Below, piece after piece: positions 1 to 9,087 of a stretch of 64,000 bases of DNA. The stretch's first letter is position 1, and every line of letters begins with the position of its first letter. The translations under genes were made by a program, and so were the position numbers. The notes beneath the pieces were generated by a model. The model had not been told where the DNA came from. It did not search any database and was given only the letters and a program-made list of their open reading frames with translations. Source of the stretch: Flavobacteriales bacterium (GTDB lineage: Bacteria; Bacteroidota; Bacteroidia; Flavobacteriales; Schleiferiaceae); NCBI GenBank assembly GCA_017795025.1, contig CP051243.1, forward strand, positions 310,001 through 374,000. Reading direction: 5' to 3'.

Positions 1-291
1 CGCTTAATCCGTAAAGCCTACGAATTGCTAAACCTTCAAACCTACTTTACCGCTGGGGAAAAGGAAGTGCGTGCCTGGACCATCAATAAAGGCTTTACTG
101 CACCACAAGCGGCGGGAGTGATTCATACTGATTTTGAAAAAGGATTTATACGCGCTGAGGTTATTCACCTCGCTGATTATCTCAGTTTAGGTTCGGAAGC
201 GGCCGTGCGTGAAGCGGGAAAATTACGCGTGGAAGGAAAGGAATATGTTGTGGCCGATGGTGATGTGATGCATTTCCGCTTTAATGTTTAA
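1..291 (+). CDS. ychF: Redox-regulated/ribosome-binding ATPase YchF, 3' end only
   Basis: This is the C-terminal part of the Obg-like GTPase-fold ATPase YchF (OLA1 family), a cytosolic protein that binds ribosomes and prefers ATP to GTP. The reading frame is open from the first base of the window, so the gene starts upstream. The visible 96 residues are the TGS-like C-terminal domain, with the family hallmarks [13 protein letters not shown] near the start, [20 protein letters not shown] in the middle and the terminal [10 protein letters not shown]. The nucleotide-binding domain lies outside the window. A TTG at position 25 is internal and not a start. The downstream 90 bases hold no clear terminator. 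Identification is firm because the C-terminal signature is very conserved. Confidence 0.93.
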   Translation, partial: RLIRKAYELLNLQTYFTAGEKEVRAWTINKGFTAPQAAGVIHTDFEKGFIRAEVIHLADYLSLGSEAAVREAGKLRVEGKEYVVADGDVMHFRFNV

Positions 292-381
292 GCTCTTAAT
301 AAAATGTGTAAAAATTCCCCTTTCTAAGAATCAGACTTCGCAGGGCTATCGCTATTTTTAGCCTTCATCCTTTCCCGCATT

Positions 382-2262
382 ATGGCTACAGAAACCAGCA
401 ACTACAACGAAGATAATATACGATCCCTCGATTGGAAAGAGCATATTCGCCTTCGTCCCGGTATGTATATCGGTAAATTAGGGGATGGCAGCTCTTCGGA
501 TGATGGGGTTTACATTTTACTAAAGGAGATTATCGACAACTCGATTGATGAGTTTGTGATGGGCTCCGGCAAAACCGTGGACATCTCTATTAAAGAAGGA
601 GAAGTTACCGTACGGGATTACGGCCGAGGCATTCCCCTAGGTAAGGTGGTAGATGTAGTTTCTAAGATCAATACCGGAGCGAAATACGACTCTAAGGCCT
701 TTAAAAAATCGGTAGGTCTTAATGGAGTAGGAGCCAAGGCGGTTAATGCCTTGAGTGATTACTTCATGGTGCAGTCGGTGCGCGATGGTCAAACCAAAAT
801 AGCCCGCTTTGAGCGTGGGGAGCTGGTGGAGGATGAGCCTATAAAAGACTCCTCTCTTAGAAAAGGAACCAAGATTTCCTTTAAGCCCGATAACAGCGTT
901 TTTAAAAATTACCGCTTTGTTCAGGAGTACGTCGAAAAGATGCTCTGGAACTATTGTTATCTCAACCCGGGATTAACGATTGTTTTAAACGGTCAGAAGT
1001 TCTATTCCGAGAATGGACTAAAAGACCTGTTGAACGATAATATTGATCACAACTTTTTACATGATATCATTCACCTCCGCGGTGATGATATTGAAATAGC
1101 GATCACCCACAGTGAAAGGAGTCAAAGTGATATGTACTACTCCTTTGTGAACGGACAGCATACCACCCAGGGTGGAACCCACCAAAATGCCTTTCGTGAA
1201 GCTTTGGTAAAAACCTTAAGGGAGTTTTACAATAAGAATTTTGACGCTTCCGATATTCGCGATTCGGTGGTTGCAGCGATTGCCATTAAGGTGATTGAAC
1301 CCGTATTTGAATCGCAAACAAAAACGAAATTAGGTTCGAATGATATTGGTCCGGAAGGCCCTACCATACGGACTTTCGTAAACGACTTCGTAAAGCGGGA
1401 GCTAGATAACTTCCTGCATAAGAACGAAGAAATTGCCGAAACCATTTACCGCAAAATCTTACGGGCTGAAAAGGAACGTAAAGAGTTAAGCGGCATTAAA
1501 AAATTGGCGCGGGAGCGTGCGAAAAAAGCCAGTCTCCACAACCGGAAACTACGGGATTGCCGCATCCACTACAATGATCAAAAGGACGAGCGTCGCTTAG
1601 AAACCACCCTTTTTATCACCGAGGGAGATTCGGCCAGTGGTTCGATCACCAAAAGTAGGGATGTAAATACCCAGGCGGTATTTAGTTTAAAAGGAAAACC
1701 TCTAAACTGCTATGGACTGACCAAAAAGGTAGTTTATGAAAATGAGGAGTTTAACCTATTACAGGCCGCCCTTAATATTGAAGACGGACTGGAAAACCTG
1801 CGCTATAATAATGTGGTGATTGCCACCGATGCGGATGTGGATGGTATGCATATTCGCTTATTGCTGATTACCTTCTTCTTGCAGTTTTTCCCCGATTTAG
1901 TGCGGGAAGGGCATCTTTTTATTTTACAAACCCCGCTCTTTAGGGTTCGAAATAAGAAAGAAACCCATTATTGCTACAGCGATGAAGAGAAGCGTGCCGC
2001 CCTTTTAAAACTAGGAGCAAAGGCCGAAATCACACGGTTTAAAGGTTTGGGGGAGATTTCACCAGATGAATTCAAATATTTCATTGGTGAAGACATTCGC
2101 CTAGATCCAGTGATGCTTTCTAAGGAAGCGACCATTGATCAAATACTCGCTTTCTATATGGGAAAGAACACCCCTAAACGTCAGGAGTTTATTATTGAAA
2201 ACCTTCGCGTAGAACGCGAATTAACCGAAGAGGAAAAAGAGAGTTTGCTCCATGAAGATTAA
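382..2262 (+). CDS. parE: DNA topoisomerase IV subunit B (ParE-type, type IIA)
   Basis: ATPase subunit of a type IIA topoisomerase that drives strand passage and decatenates daughter chromosomes together with the ParC subunit encoded just downstream. The 626 residues show a GHKL ATPase domain, with the catalytic Glu and Mg-binding Asn at E49 and N53 in [17 protein letters not shown] and [21 protein letters not shown] domain follows, with EGDSASG at about 414 and DADVDGMHI at about 483. Bacteroidota usually carry separate gyrA and gyrB elsewhere plus this parE/parC pair, so topoisomerase IV is preferred over gyrase; that choice is inference. The start is the ATG just before the conserved N-terminus. 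The stop overlaps the next gene by 11 bases, indicating translational coupling. Confidence 0.92.
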   Translation: MATETSNYNEDNIRSLDWKEHIRLRPGMYIGKLGDGSSSDDGVYILLKEIIDNSIDEFVMGSGKTVDISIKEGEVTVRDYGRGIPLGKVVDVVSKINTGAKYDSKAFKKSVGLNGVGAKAVNALSDYFMVQSVRDGQTKIARFERGELVEDEPIKDSSLRKGTKISFKPDNSVFKNYRFVQEYVEKMLWNYCYLNPGLTIVLNGQKFYSENGLKDLLNDNIDHNFLHDIIHLRGDDIEIAITHSERSQSDMYYSFVNGQHTTQGGTHQNAFREALVKTLREFYNKNFDASDIRDSVVAAIAIKVIEPVFESQTKTKLGSNDIGPEGPTIRTFVNDFVKRELDNFLHKNEEIAETIYRKILRAEKERKELSGIKKLARERAKKASLHNRKLRDCRIHYNDQKDERRLETTLFITEGDSASGSITKSRDVNTQAVFSLKGKPLNCYGLTKKVVYENEEFNLLQAALNIEDGLENLRYNNVVIATDADVDGMHIRLLLITFFLQFFPDLVREGHLFILQTPLFRVRNKKETHYCYSDEEKRAALLKLGAKAEITRFKGLGEISPDEFKYFIGEDIRLDPVMLSKEATIDQILAFYMGKNTPKRQEFIIENLRVERELTEEEKESLLHED

Positions 2263-2764
2263 TTCGAAGCCTTACGCTAAGCTTTATCCTATCGTTCTCA
2301 CCTTTGCTATAATGGCTATCCTGGCCAATATGGTCCTGTCCTTTTTTCAAGGCTCATTAACCGATAGCTGGTATTTGGGAACGGCAGGCATTATCGTTTT
2401 AATTTTGATGGTTCTTCGTGGACCGTCCGAATTTAAATACGACTCGGAAGGGGAGGTATTAAACTTTACCACCACAGATCCCATATGGGGAAAGCTTTTT
2501 AAGAATTACAATAAGCATTACGAGTTTCCAAAGCGCAGATTGAACGGCTACAAGATTCGCAAGGGTTTATTGCGCCGTCGTTTAATCATTTTCATTAAAA
2601 GTCGCAGTGGTGGTATTAAGGAGCGCAGTATGCTTATTTCTCATTTAAGCAGCTCTCAACTAAGCAGTCTGGCGAATTCGCTCAAGAAATATTCACATAA
2701 ATCAAAAAATGGCGGAAGAAAATCAGGAAAATCATCCAGAGAATCCAGAGGAGCAACAGACTAA
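2252..2764 (+). CDS. Small two-helix membrane protein within the parE-parC operon
   Basis: Unrecognised 170-residue protein. It has two hydrophobic segments near the N-terminus, at about residues 11-30 and 41-57, then a basic, probably cytoplasmic region rich in Lys and Arg (for example [13 protein letters not shown]) and a Ser/Lys/Arg/Gly-rich tail. It may be a small membrane protein with a soluble PH-like C-terminal domain, but that is only an impression. The ATG lies inside the end of parE (ATGAAGATTAA overlap) and the last 56 bases overlap the start of parC, so all three are probably co-transcribed and coupled. The long 3' overlap suggests that the last 18 residues are under little constraint or that the gene was extended into parC. 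Confidence 0.7.
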   Translation: MKINSKPYAKLYPIVLTFAIMAILANMVLSFFQGSLTDSWYLGTAGIIVLILMVLRGPSEFKYDSEGEVLNFTTTDPIWGKLFKNYNKHYEFPKRRLNGYKIRKGLLRRRLIIFIKSRSGGIKERSMLISHLSSSQLSSLANSLKKYSHKSKNGGRKSGKSSRESRGATD

Positions 2765-5339
2765 TACCAGTCCGCATATTACGCGTGTTTCAGGGATGTA
2801 TGAAGATTATTTCCTTGACTACGCAAGCTATGTGATTTTAGAACGCGCGGTTCCAACCCTTGGGGATGGTCTTAAGCCAGTTCAACGAAGAATTTTACAC
2901 GCTTTACGCGAGATGGACGACGGCCGCTACCACAAAGTGGCTAATATTATTGGGCAAACCATGAAGTACCATCCGCATGGTGATGCTTCGATTGGCGATG
3001 CCCTAGTGCAATTGGGTCAAAAAGACCTATTGATTGATGCCCAAGGAAACTGGGGAAACGTACTAACAGGCGATAGTGCGGCAGCCCCACGTTACATCGA
3101 AGCGCGCCTATCGAAGTTTGCCCTAGAGGTAGTTTACAGTCCCAAGGTAACCGAATGGCAAAGCAGCTATGATGGTCGGGGTAAAGAACCCATCGAATTT
3201 CCGGTTAAATTCCCATTGCTATTAGCCCAGGGGGTAGAAGGAATTGCCGTTGGCCTTTCCACTAAAATAATGCCGCACAACTTTAATGAGCTCTTAGATG
3301 CTTCCATTAAAGTTTTGAAAGGGCAAAAGTTTGACTTACTACCTGATTTCCCAACCGGTGGTATTGCCGACTTCACCAATTACAATGAAGGCTTAAGAGG
3401 CAGTCGGGTGCGGGTAAGAGCCCGAATCAACATTCGCGATAAAAAGACCTTGGTAATTGAAGAGGTGCCTTTTAATACGACCACCGGTTCACTGATTGAA
3501 TCCATCTTAAAAGCGAACGATAAAGGGAAAATCAAAATCCGCAAGATTGAGGATAATACCGCCGAAAAGGTGGAGATCTTAGTGCATCTACCCTCGGGAA
3601 TTTCGCCCGATAAAATGATTGATGCGCTATACGCCTTTACCGACTGTGAGGTGTCTATCGCCCCTTTATGTTGCGTCATAGAAAATGACTCGCCCCAGTT
3701 TTTATCGGTTAAGGAAATCTTGCGTCGCAATGTGGAGAACACCCTCGATGTATTAAAGTCCGAACTAAATTGGGTTCTAAACGACCTTCAAGAGAAATGG
3801 CATTTTGCCTCATTAGAGCGCATCTTTATTGAAAACCGTATTTACCGCGACATTGAAGAGGCGGAAACCTGGGAGGCGGTAATAGAGAATATTCGTCTGG
3901 GACTGGCCCCACACATCAAACACTTATTGCGGGAGGTTACCGGAGAGGATATCGTGCGATTAACAGAAATTCGAATCAAACGGATTTCGAAATTTGATAA
4001 GGATAAAGCCGATGCCAATATTGAAGCCCTGGAAGGGGAAATTGCTCGGGTAAAAGACCACCTTTCGAATTTGGTCGACTATGCTATCGATTGGTATAAA
4101 AACATCAAGAAGAAGTATGGCGCGGGCCGAGACCGTCGTACCGAGATTCGCACCTTCGAAGATATCGTAGCTACCAAGGTAGCGATGGCTAATGTGAAGC
4201 TCTACGCTAATTTGGAGGAGGGCTTTATCGGCACCAGCCTTAAAAAAGACGAGTTTATTTGTGATTGCTCGGATATCGACGACATCATCGTATTCCTAAA
4301 GAATGGCCAAATGATGGTCACCAAGGTAGGACCGAAAACCTACGTGGGTAAGGATATCCTTCATGTGGCCGTGTGGAAGAAAGGGGATAAGCGCACCACC
4401 TATAATATGATTTACCGGGATGGTAAAAAGGGAGCCTCCTTTATGAAGCGTTTCCACGTAACCTCCATTACCCGCGATAAATTATACGACTTGCATGCTG
4501 GTACAGAAGGTTCGGAAGTGCTCCATTTCTCCGCCAATCCAAATGGTGAAGCAGAAGTGGTTGCTGTACATTTAAGAGCTTTGCAGCGCTTGAAAAAACT
4601 CAAGTTAGAAATCGACTTTGCTGAGCTGGCCATCAAAGGGCGAGGAGCAAAAGGGAATACGGTTACTAAATACCCGATTAAGAAAATCGAGGTTAAAGAG
4701 GAAGGCGTATCAACCTTAGCGGCGCGGAAAATTTGGTTCGATGAAACCGTTAATCGCTTAAATGCCGAAGGGCGAGGTCGTTTATTAGGTAGCTTTAAGG
4801 GCGACGAGAAAATATTGGAAGTGGATGCTTCGGGTCAATACCGCTTAAGTGGCTATGACCTAAGCTTGCATTTTGATGATAATTGGCTTATTGTAGAGAA
4901 GTACAATCCGGAACGGGCCATTTCGGCCGTTTACTACGATGGCGAGAAACAAAAGCACTATGTGAAGCGCTTTATACCTGAGGTACTGGATCGCAAGGAA
5001 CCTTTTATTACCGAGCATTCTGATTCTGCTCTAGAGTTCGTGAGTTACGACGCTCGACCTAGGATAGAAATCATTTACCGAAAGATAAAAGGAAAGCAAA
5101 AGGAGAATGAAGAATTACTTTTGGATGAATTCATCTCTATTAAGGGCGAAAAAGCCCAAGGCAACCAACTAAGTCGGGATGAGGTTCGTAAGATAAATGC
5201 CTTGGAATCAATTCCTGAAGAAGAGGATACCGACGAAGATAACAGCGCAGACGATAATGATGCAAGTAATGAACCCCCTACAAATGAAGCTGACTCCAAT
5301 CAAGAAAGTGATGGTCAAATCACCCTTGGTTTGGATTAG
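2709..5339 (+). CDS. parC: DNA topoisomerase IV subunit A (ParC-type, type IIA)
   Basis: DNA breakage-reunion subunit that pairs with ParE. The 876 residues begin with an acidic, Asn/Glu-rich tail of about 25 residues, then the winged-helix region with HPHGDASIGDALVQL at 88-102, which is the quinolone-resistance-determining region. The catalytic tyrosine is Y129 in AAAPRYIEARL, which attacks the DNA phosphate. A coiled-coil tower follows, then a C-terminal beta-pinwheel with a GyrA-box-like GRGAKGNTVTKYPI at about 645. The last 40 residues are strongly acidic (Asp/Glu/Asn) and probably disordered. The stop overlaps the start of the next secreted-protein gene by 29 or 56 bases, depending on that gene's start. 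Confidence 0.92.
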   Translation: MAEENQENHPENPEEQQTNTSPHITRVSGMYEDYFLDYASYVILERAVPTLGDGLKPVQRRILHALREMDDGRYHKVANIIGQTMKYHPHGDASIGDALVQLGQKDLLIDAQGNWGNVLTGDSAAAPRYIEARLSKFALEVVYSPKVTEWQSSYDGRGKEPIEFPVKFPLLLAQGVEGIAVGLSTKIMPHNFNELLDASIKVLKGQKFDLLPDFPTGGIADFTNYNEGLRGSRVRVRARINIRDKKTLVIEEVPFNTTTGSLIESILKANDKGKIKIRKIEDNTAEKVEILVHLPSGISPDKMIDALYAFTDCEVSIAPLCCVIENDSPQFLSVKEILRRNVENTLDVLKSELNWVLNDLQEKWHFASLERIFIENRIYRDIEEAETWEAVIENIRLGLAPHIKHLLREVTGEDIVRLTEIRIKRISKFDKDKADANIEALEGEIARVKDHLSNLVDYAIDWYKNIKKKYGAGRDRRTEIRTFEDIVATKVAMANVKLYANLEEGFIGTSLKKDEFICDCSDIDDIIVFLKNGQMMVTKVGPKTYVGKDILHVAVWKKGDKRTTYNMIYRDGKKGASFMKRFHVTSITRDKLYDLHAGTEGSEVLHFSANPNGEAEVVAVHLRALQRLKKLKLEIDFAELAIKGRGAKGNTVTKYPIKKIEVKEEGVSTLAARKIWFDETVNRLNAEGRGRLLGSFKGDEKILEVDASGQYRLSGYDLSLHFDDNWLIVEKYNPERAISAVYYDGEKQKHYVKRFIPEVLDRKEPFITEHSDSALEFVSYDARPRIEIIYRKIKGKQKENEELLLDEFISIKGEKAQGNQLSRDEVRKINALESIPEEEDTDEDNSADDNDASNEPPTNEADSNQESDGQITLGLD

Positions 5340-6927
5340 TCTCCTATTAATTAATTTTTCTGGACTTCAAGCTCAGGATAGCCTTGATATTCGAAGCCTT
5401 GGTCGCCTGGGCTATACCTTAACTATAAATGATGTTTGGGGCTGGGTAGATACCGTAAACAATAAAGAATACGCCTTAGTGGGGGTGCAAAATGGTTTGT
5501 CGGTGGTTGATGTAACCAATCCCAGTAACCCGATACAAACCAATTTCTTCGCCGGTGCCAGCTCTACTTGGCGCGACATGAAGACCTATGGGAATTACGC
5601 CTATACCGTTCATGATAATTACAATGGAACCAGCAATGGTATTTTCATTGTCGACATGACCACCATCACCAATACTTTTCCGGTAACCTATACCCGCAAG
5701 CCCTCTATTACAGTGGCGGGCAATAGCTTTACCTTGGATCGCGCCCATAATTTATATATCGATGAAGCCGCAGGGCTCTTGTTCTTATTTGGAGCAGATG
5801 TAAGTAATGGCGGGGCTTTAATTTTTGATATTGCCACCGATCCTACCAATCCCTCCCTTTTAGGCGTTTTTGATGATTACTATTTACATGATGGTGTTGC
5901 CCGTGGCGATACCTTATGGGGAGCGGCAGTTTTAGATGGATTCTTTATTCCGATAGATATCAGTACAAAAAGCAATCCTACGCTTTATACCACCCAAACT
6001 ACGCCCTACAATTTCACCCACAACATTTGGTTTAGCGATGATAACCAAAGGGTTTGGACCACCGACGAAAAGAGCGGTGCCTTTATTGCCGAGTACGATG
6101 TAAGTGACTTTAACAACATTACCGAACTAGATCGTATTCGTACCTCTTTCGGGACGGATGTGATTCCTCATAATGCCCATTTCTATAATAACTTCCTGGT
6201 AAATAGCTATTATACCTCGGGAGTTCAAATCCTCGATGTAAGTCAGGATGGTCTGATGGTTGAAACGGGATATTACGACACTTCCCTCGATAGTGGTGAT
6301 GGTTTTAGCGGCTGCTGGGGAGCCTATCCTTACTTGCCCAGTGGAAATATCTTAGCCACTGATCGTCAGCGTGGCCTGTTTGTTTTACAAAGTGACTATA
6401 GCCGCGGATGCTACCTCTATTTAACGGTAATTGATTCCCTAAGTCGACAGAATCTTATCAATGCAAATATTACTGTACTAAACGGCGACATCAGCGGTAG
6501 AACCAACATTTTCGGGAATTTCCGCGATGCCCAAGCGGCGGATGGTAGCTTCCAAATGGTGGTTTCCAAAACCGGATACCGTAACGATACCCTTACTATT
6601 AACCTAAGTAAGGGCGTGTCCTATACCAAACAAGTGGCCCTATTGCCGGCAAACTTCAGCTTAGAAGCCATGGGCCCTTTACGTGATGTGGAGCTTTACC
6701 CCAATCCGCAAGCTGCCGATAAGGTGGTTTTACAATTTGGCAACTGGCGCTCGGAGTTTGATGGTTTAAACTATCATTTACATGAATTAAATGGTCGCCT
6801 CTTAAAAGCAGGTGAACTCTTTGATGGGGAACTCGACTTAAGGGCTTTAAATCTGGCCGCAGGAACTTATTTCCTTCAGGTGGAAGACCCTAATTTTAGC
6901 CGTACATATCGACTTATTCTTCAGTAA
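5311..6927 (+). CDS. Choice-of-anchor B family protein, LVIVD-repeat beta-propeller with T9SS sorting domain
   Basis: Predicted cell-surface or secreted protein. From the chosen ATG a signal peptide of about 21 residues ends before QDSLD. It is followed by LVIVD-like repeats typical of the choice-of-anchor B family, such as GVQNGLSVVDVTNPSNP and the NGIFIVDM strand, that likely form a propeller. A carboxypeptidase-regulatory-like beta-sandwich follows at about residues 370-440, then a C-terminal type A T9SS sorting domain beginning at VELYPNPQ and ending in YRLILQ. Two starts give good signal peptides, 5284 and 5311. I chose 5311 because it overlaps parC least (29 bases). A still earlier in-frame ATG at 5197 would place the signal sequence internally and is rejected. 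Molecular function is unknown; attachment through the T9SS is inferred. Confidence 0.85.
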   Translation: MVKSPLVWISLLLINFSGLQAQDSLDIRSLGRLGYTLTINDVWGWVDTVNNKEYALVGVQNGLSVVDVTNPSNPIQTNFFAGASSTWRDMKTYGNYAYTVHDNYNGTSNGIFIVDMTTITNTFPVTYTRKPSITVAGNSFTLDRAHNLYIDEAAGLLFLFGADVSNGGALIFDIATDPTNPSLLGVFDDYYLHDGVARGDTLWGAAVLDGFFIPIDISTKSNPTLYTTQTTPYNFTHNIWFSDDNQRVWTTDEKSGAFIAEYDVSDFNNITELDRIRTSFGTDVIPHNAHFYNNFLVNSYYTSGVQILDVSQDGLMVETGYYDTSLDSGDGFSGCWGAYPYLPSGNILATDRQRGLFVLQSDYSRGCYLYLTVIDSLSRQNLINANITVLNGDISGRTNIFGNFRDAQAADGSFQMVVSKTGYRNDTLTINLSKGVSYTKQVALLPANFSLEAMGPLRDVELYPNPQAADKVVLQFGNWRSEFDGLNYHLHELNGRLLKAGELFDGELDLRALNLAAGTYFLQVEDPNFSRTYRLILQ

Positions 6928-6968
6928 AAACAGAAAATTTGCCGTAATTTGAGCCTAATAATTCAGGT

Positions 6969-8180
6969 GTGCTCAAAGGGAGGAATATCATCATTTACAG
7001 TAGAACCAATTGGTTCGACGATTATGCCAAAACGGTAATTGAAATTACCAAGGTTTTTTCCGAACAGAATCAGGTTCTTTATGTGGATTATCAATTTACT
7101 TGGAAGGATGCCTTATTGCGTCTGATTAAAGGCAGCAAGAATCCCGACTTTTTTAGAATAATGGGCTGGAAATCAAGAATTCAGTCCTTCCCGCAAGCTC
7201 AGGGTGGAACCCTACATCTCTTAACCCCACCAGCTATCTTTCCCACTAATTTTTTAGGAGAAGGAAAGCTTTATGATCGCATTCATCGCTGGAATGTTAA
7301 GCGGGTAAATCGTGCCCTCAACAAGGTATTAGCGCGATTAAACATGAAGGACCAAAGCATTCTGATTAATTCTTTTAACCCGGATTTTGGTGCTTATTCC
7401 GCTCAAGCCATTCCCAATAGCGTGGAAGTGTATCATTGTTATGATGAAATATCGGCTGCTGACTGGGCCGCCAAGCACGGCGCGCCAGCGGAGGATAAGT
7501 ATTTGAAAATGGTGGATGCCACCGTGGTTACTTCTCAAGGATTATTAGAAACCAAGCAAGCCCATAGCAAGCGATGCTTTTTGGTGAAGAATGGGGTGAA
7601 TTACGAGCTCTTTCATCAAGGTTATACTGAGGAGCCCAAAGCCCCAATCATTGGATATGTGGGAGCCATTGACTTTCGATCGGATTATGAATTGTTGGAA
7701 GCCTGTTTTAGTGCTTATCCCGATTATGAGTTTCATTTCGTTGGAAAAGTAATGGAAGACCGTATAGAGAAGATCTTAACTAAGTATCCCAATGTAAAGC
7801 TCTTAGGCTCTAAGCCTGCAACGGAATTACCCGCCTTCTTAAAAACCTGCGCAGTGGGTATTATCCCCTTCGAGATAAATGAATTTACCAAAGGGGTGTA
7901 TCCCTTGAAGATAAACGAATACCTCGCAACGGGAATACCGGTATTATCAACGCGTTTTGGTCAACTGGATGACTTTGAAGAAGTCGCCTCCCTACATTCC
8001 GAAACAGCAGATTTTGTAGCCGCCTTGAAAAGGGAGATTGAAGCTGATAATGCTAAAAAGCGCCGTCAAAGAGCCGCATTTGCCAAGGCCAATTCCTGGT
8101 ATGGAAGGGTCAATGAATTTAGTGAAATCATCAACCAACTCGAAATAGAAAAACATGGATCAGCAAGCCCTACTCCCTGA
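6969..8180 (+). CDS. Glycosyltransferase, GT4/GT1-like (GT-B fold)
   Basis: Probable sugar-nucleotide-dependent glycosyltransferase that opens the polysaccharide locus. The 403-residue protein has a Rossmann-like N-terminal half (NIIIYSRTNWFDDYAKTVIE) and a C-terminal nucleotide-sugar-binding half with IIGYVGAIDFRSDYELLE at about 227, GIIPFEINEFTKGVYPLKI at about 300 and NEYLATGIPVLST, the usual donor-binding Glu region. The start is GTG; no ATG is available near it. The 3' end overlaps the sulfotransferase gene by 26 bases, so the two are probably co-translated. Donor and acceptor cannot be read from sequence. Confidence 0.83.
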   Translation: MLKGRNIIIYSRTNWFDDYAKTVIEITKVFSEQNQVLYVDYQFTWKDALLRLIKGSKNPDFFRIMGWKSRIQSFPQAQGGTLHLLTPPAIFPTNFLGEGKLYDRIHRWNVKRVNRALNKVLARLNMKDQSILINSFNPDFGAYSAQAIPNSVEVYHCYDEISAADWAAKHGAPAEDKYLKMVDATVVTSQGLLETKQAHSKRCFLVKNGVNYELFHQGYTEEPKAPIIGYVGAIDFRSDYELLEACFSAYPDYEFHFVGKVMEDRIEKILTKYPNVKLLGSKPATELPAFLKTCAVGIIPFEINEFTKGVYPLKINEYLATGIPVLSTRFGQLDDFEEVASLHSETADFVAALKREIEADNAKKRRQRAAFAKANSWYGRVNEFSEIINQLEIEKHGSASPTP

Positions 8181-9078
8181 TTTTGTTGTGATTGGTGCTG
8201 GTAAATCCGGAACCACCTCCTTACACGAATACTTAAACCAGCACCCCAAGATTTTCATGGGTTCCAAAGAACCCAATTTCTTTGCCTATGAAACCTTGGA
8301 CCCAGAGACTTTAACCGATCCTACCGATCGCGAGCACTATTACCAATCTGTATACAAGCTGGAGGATTATCTCAACTTATTTAAGGAGGCCAAGCCCGGT
8401 CAACTGAAAGGAGAGGTCTCCAATACCTATATAAGTAATACGGGTGCTTGGGAGCGGATTCTTCATTACGTTCCGGATGCCAAGCTTATAGCGATTTTAC
8501 GACACCCGGCCGAACGGATATTCTCGCGCTACTTCCACTTAGTACGGGAAAACGAAATTCCAGAGGGAGGGGATTTAAATGAAGTTTTTAATAAAGACTC
8601 CATCTGGTGGCGCCGTCCTGATTTGGTTAATGAAGGCTTTTACTATCGACAATTAAAACCCTACTTCGAAAACTTTGATCCTAAGAACATCAAGATATTT
8701 CTTTACGAGGACTTTATCCATAAAACCGATGAGGTAGTTAAGGAAGCTTTCACTTTTTTAGGGGTGGACCCGGAGGTTAAGGTGGGAACGGATGTGGTGT
8801 ATAATAAGAGCGGGAAGGTTAAAAATAAGTCGGTGGATGCAATAGTAGGGCAGGAGAGTGGACCCATCCGATTCATGAAAAAGTATCTCCCCGGATTACA
8901 TAAGAGCTTGAAGGAGAGTGTAGCCGTGCAGCGTTGGTTGAATAGTGTACGCAATAAGAACCTCGAGAAACCGGAGTTTGATCCCGTCCTTCGTAAGCGA
9001 ATTATCAAGGAGATTTATCGAGAGGATATTACCCAATTACAGGAGCTTTTACAGCGCGATTTAAAACACTGGTTATAA
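8155..9078 (+). CDS. Sulfotransferase family protein (PAPS-dependent)
   Basis: Predicted transferase moving sulfate from PAPS to a hydroxyl, most likely on a glycan given the neighbouring glycosyltransferases. The 307 residues carry the 5'-phosphosulfate-binding loop GAGKSGTTSL at residues 14-23 (catalytic Lys K17) and the 3'-phosphate-binding motif RHPAERIFSRYF at 116-127. The KEPNFF segment after the loop is common in the carbohydrate-type (Sulfotransfer_1/3) branch. Length fits the family. It overlaps the upstream glycosyltransferase and lies 9 bases before the flippase gene, so it belongs to the same operon. This is the evidence that the polysaccharide may be sulfated; the acceptor is unknown. 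Confidence 0.88.
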   Translation: MDQQALLPDFVVIGAGKSGTTSLHEYLNQHPKIFMGSKEPNFFAYETLDPETLTDPTDREHYYQSVYKLEDYLNLFKEAKPGQLKGEVSNTYISNTGAWERILHYVPDAKLIAILRHPAERIFSRYFHLVRENEIPEGGDLNEVFNKDSIWWRRPDLVNEGFYYRQLKPYFENFDPKNIKIFLYEDFIHKTDEVVKEAFTFLGVDPEVKVGTDVVYNKSGKVKNKSVDAIVGQESGPIRFMKKYLPGLHKSLKESVAVQRWLNSVRNKNLEKPEFDPVLRKRIIKEIYREDITQLQELLQRDLKHWL

Positions 9079-9087
9079 TTTAGAAAG

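Noticed and set aside
5197-5310. N-terminal extension of the choice-of-anchor B protein into parC
   Set aside because: It would put the signal peptide internally and overlap parC by over 140 bases.
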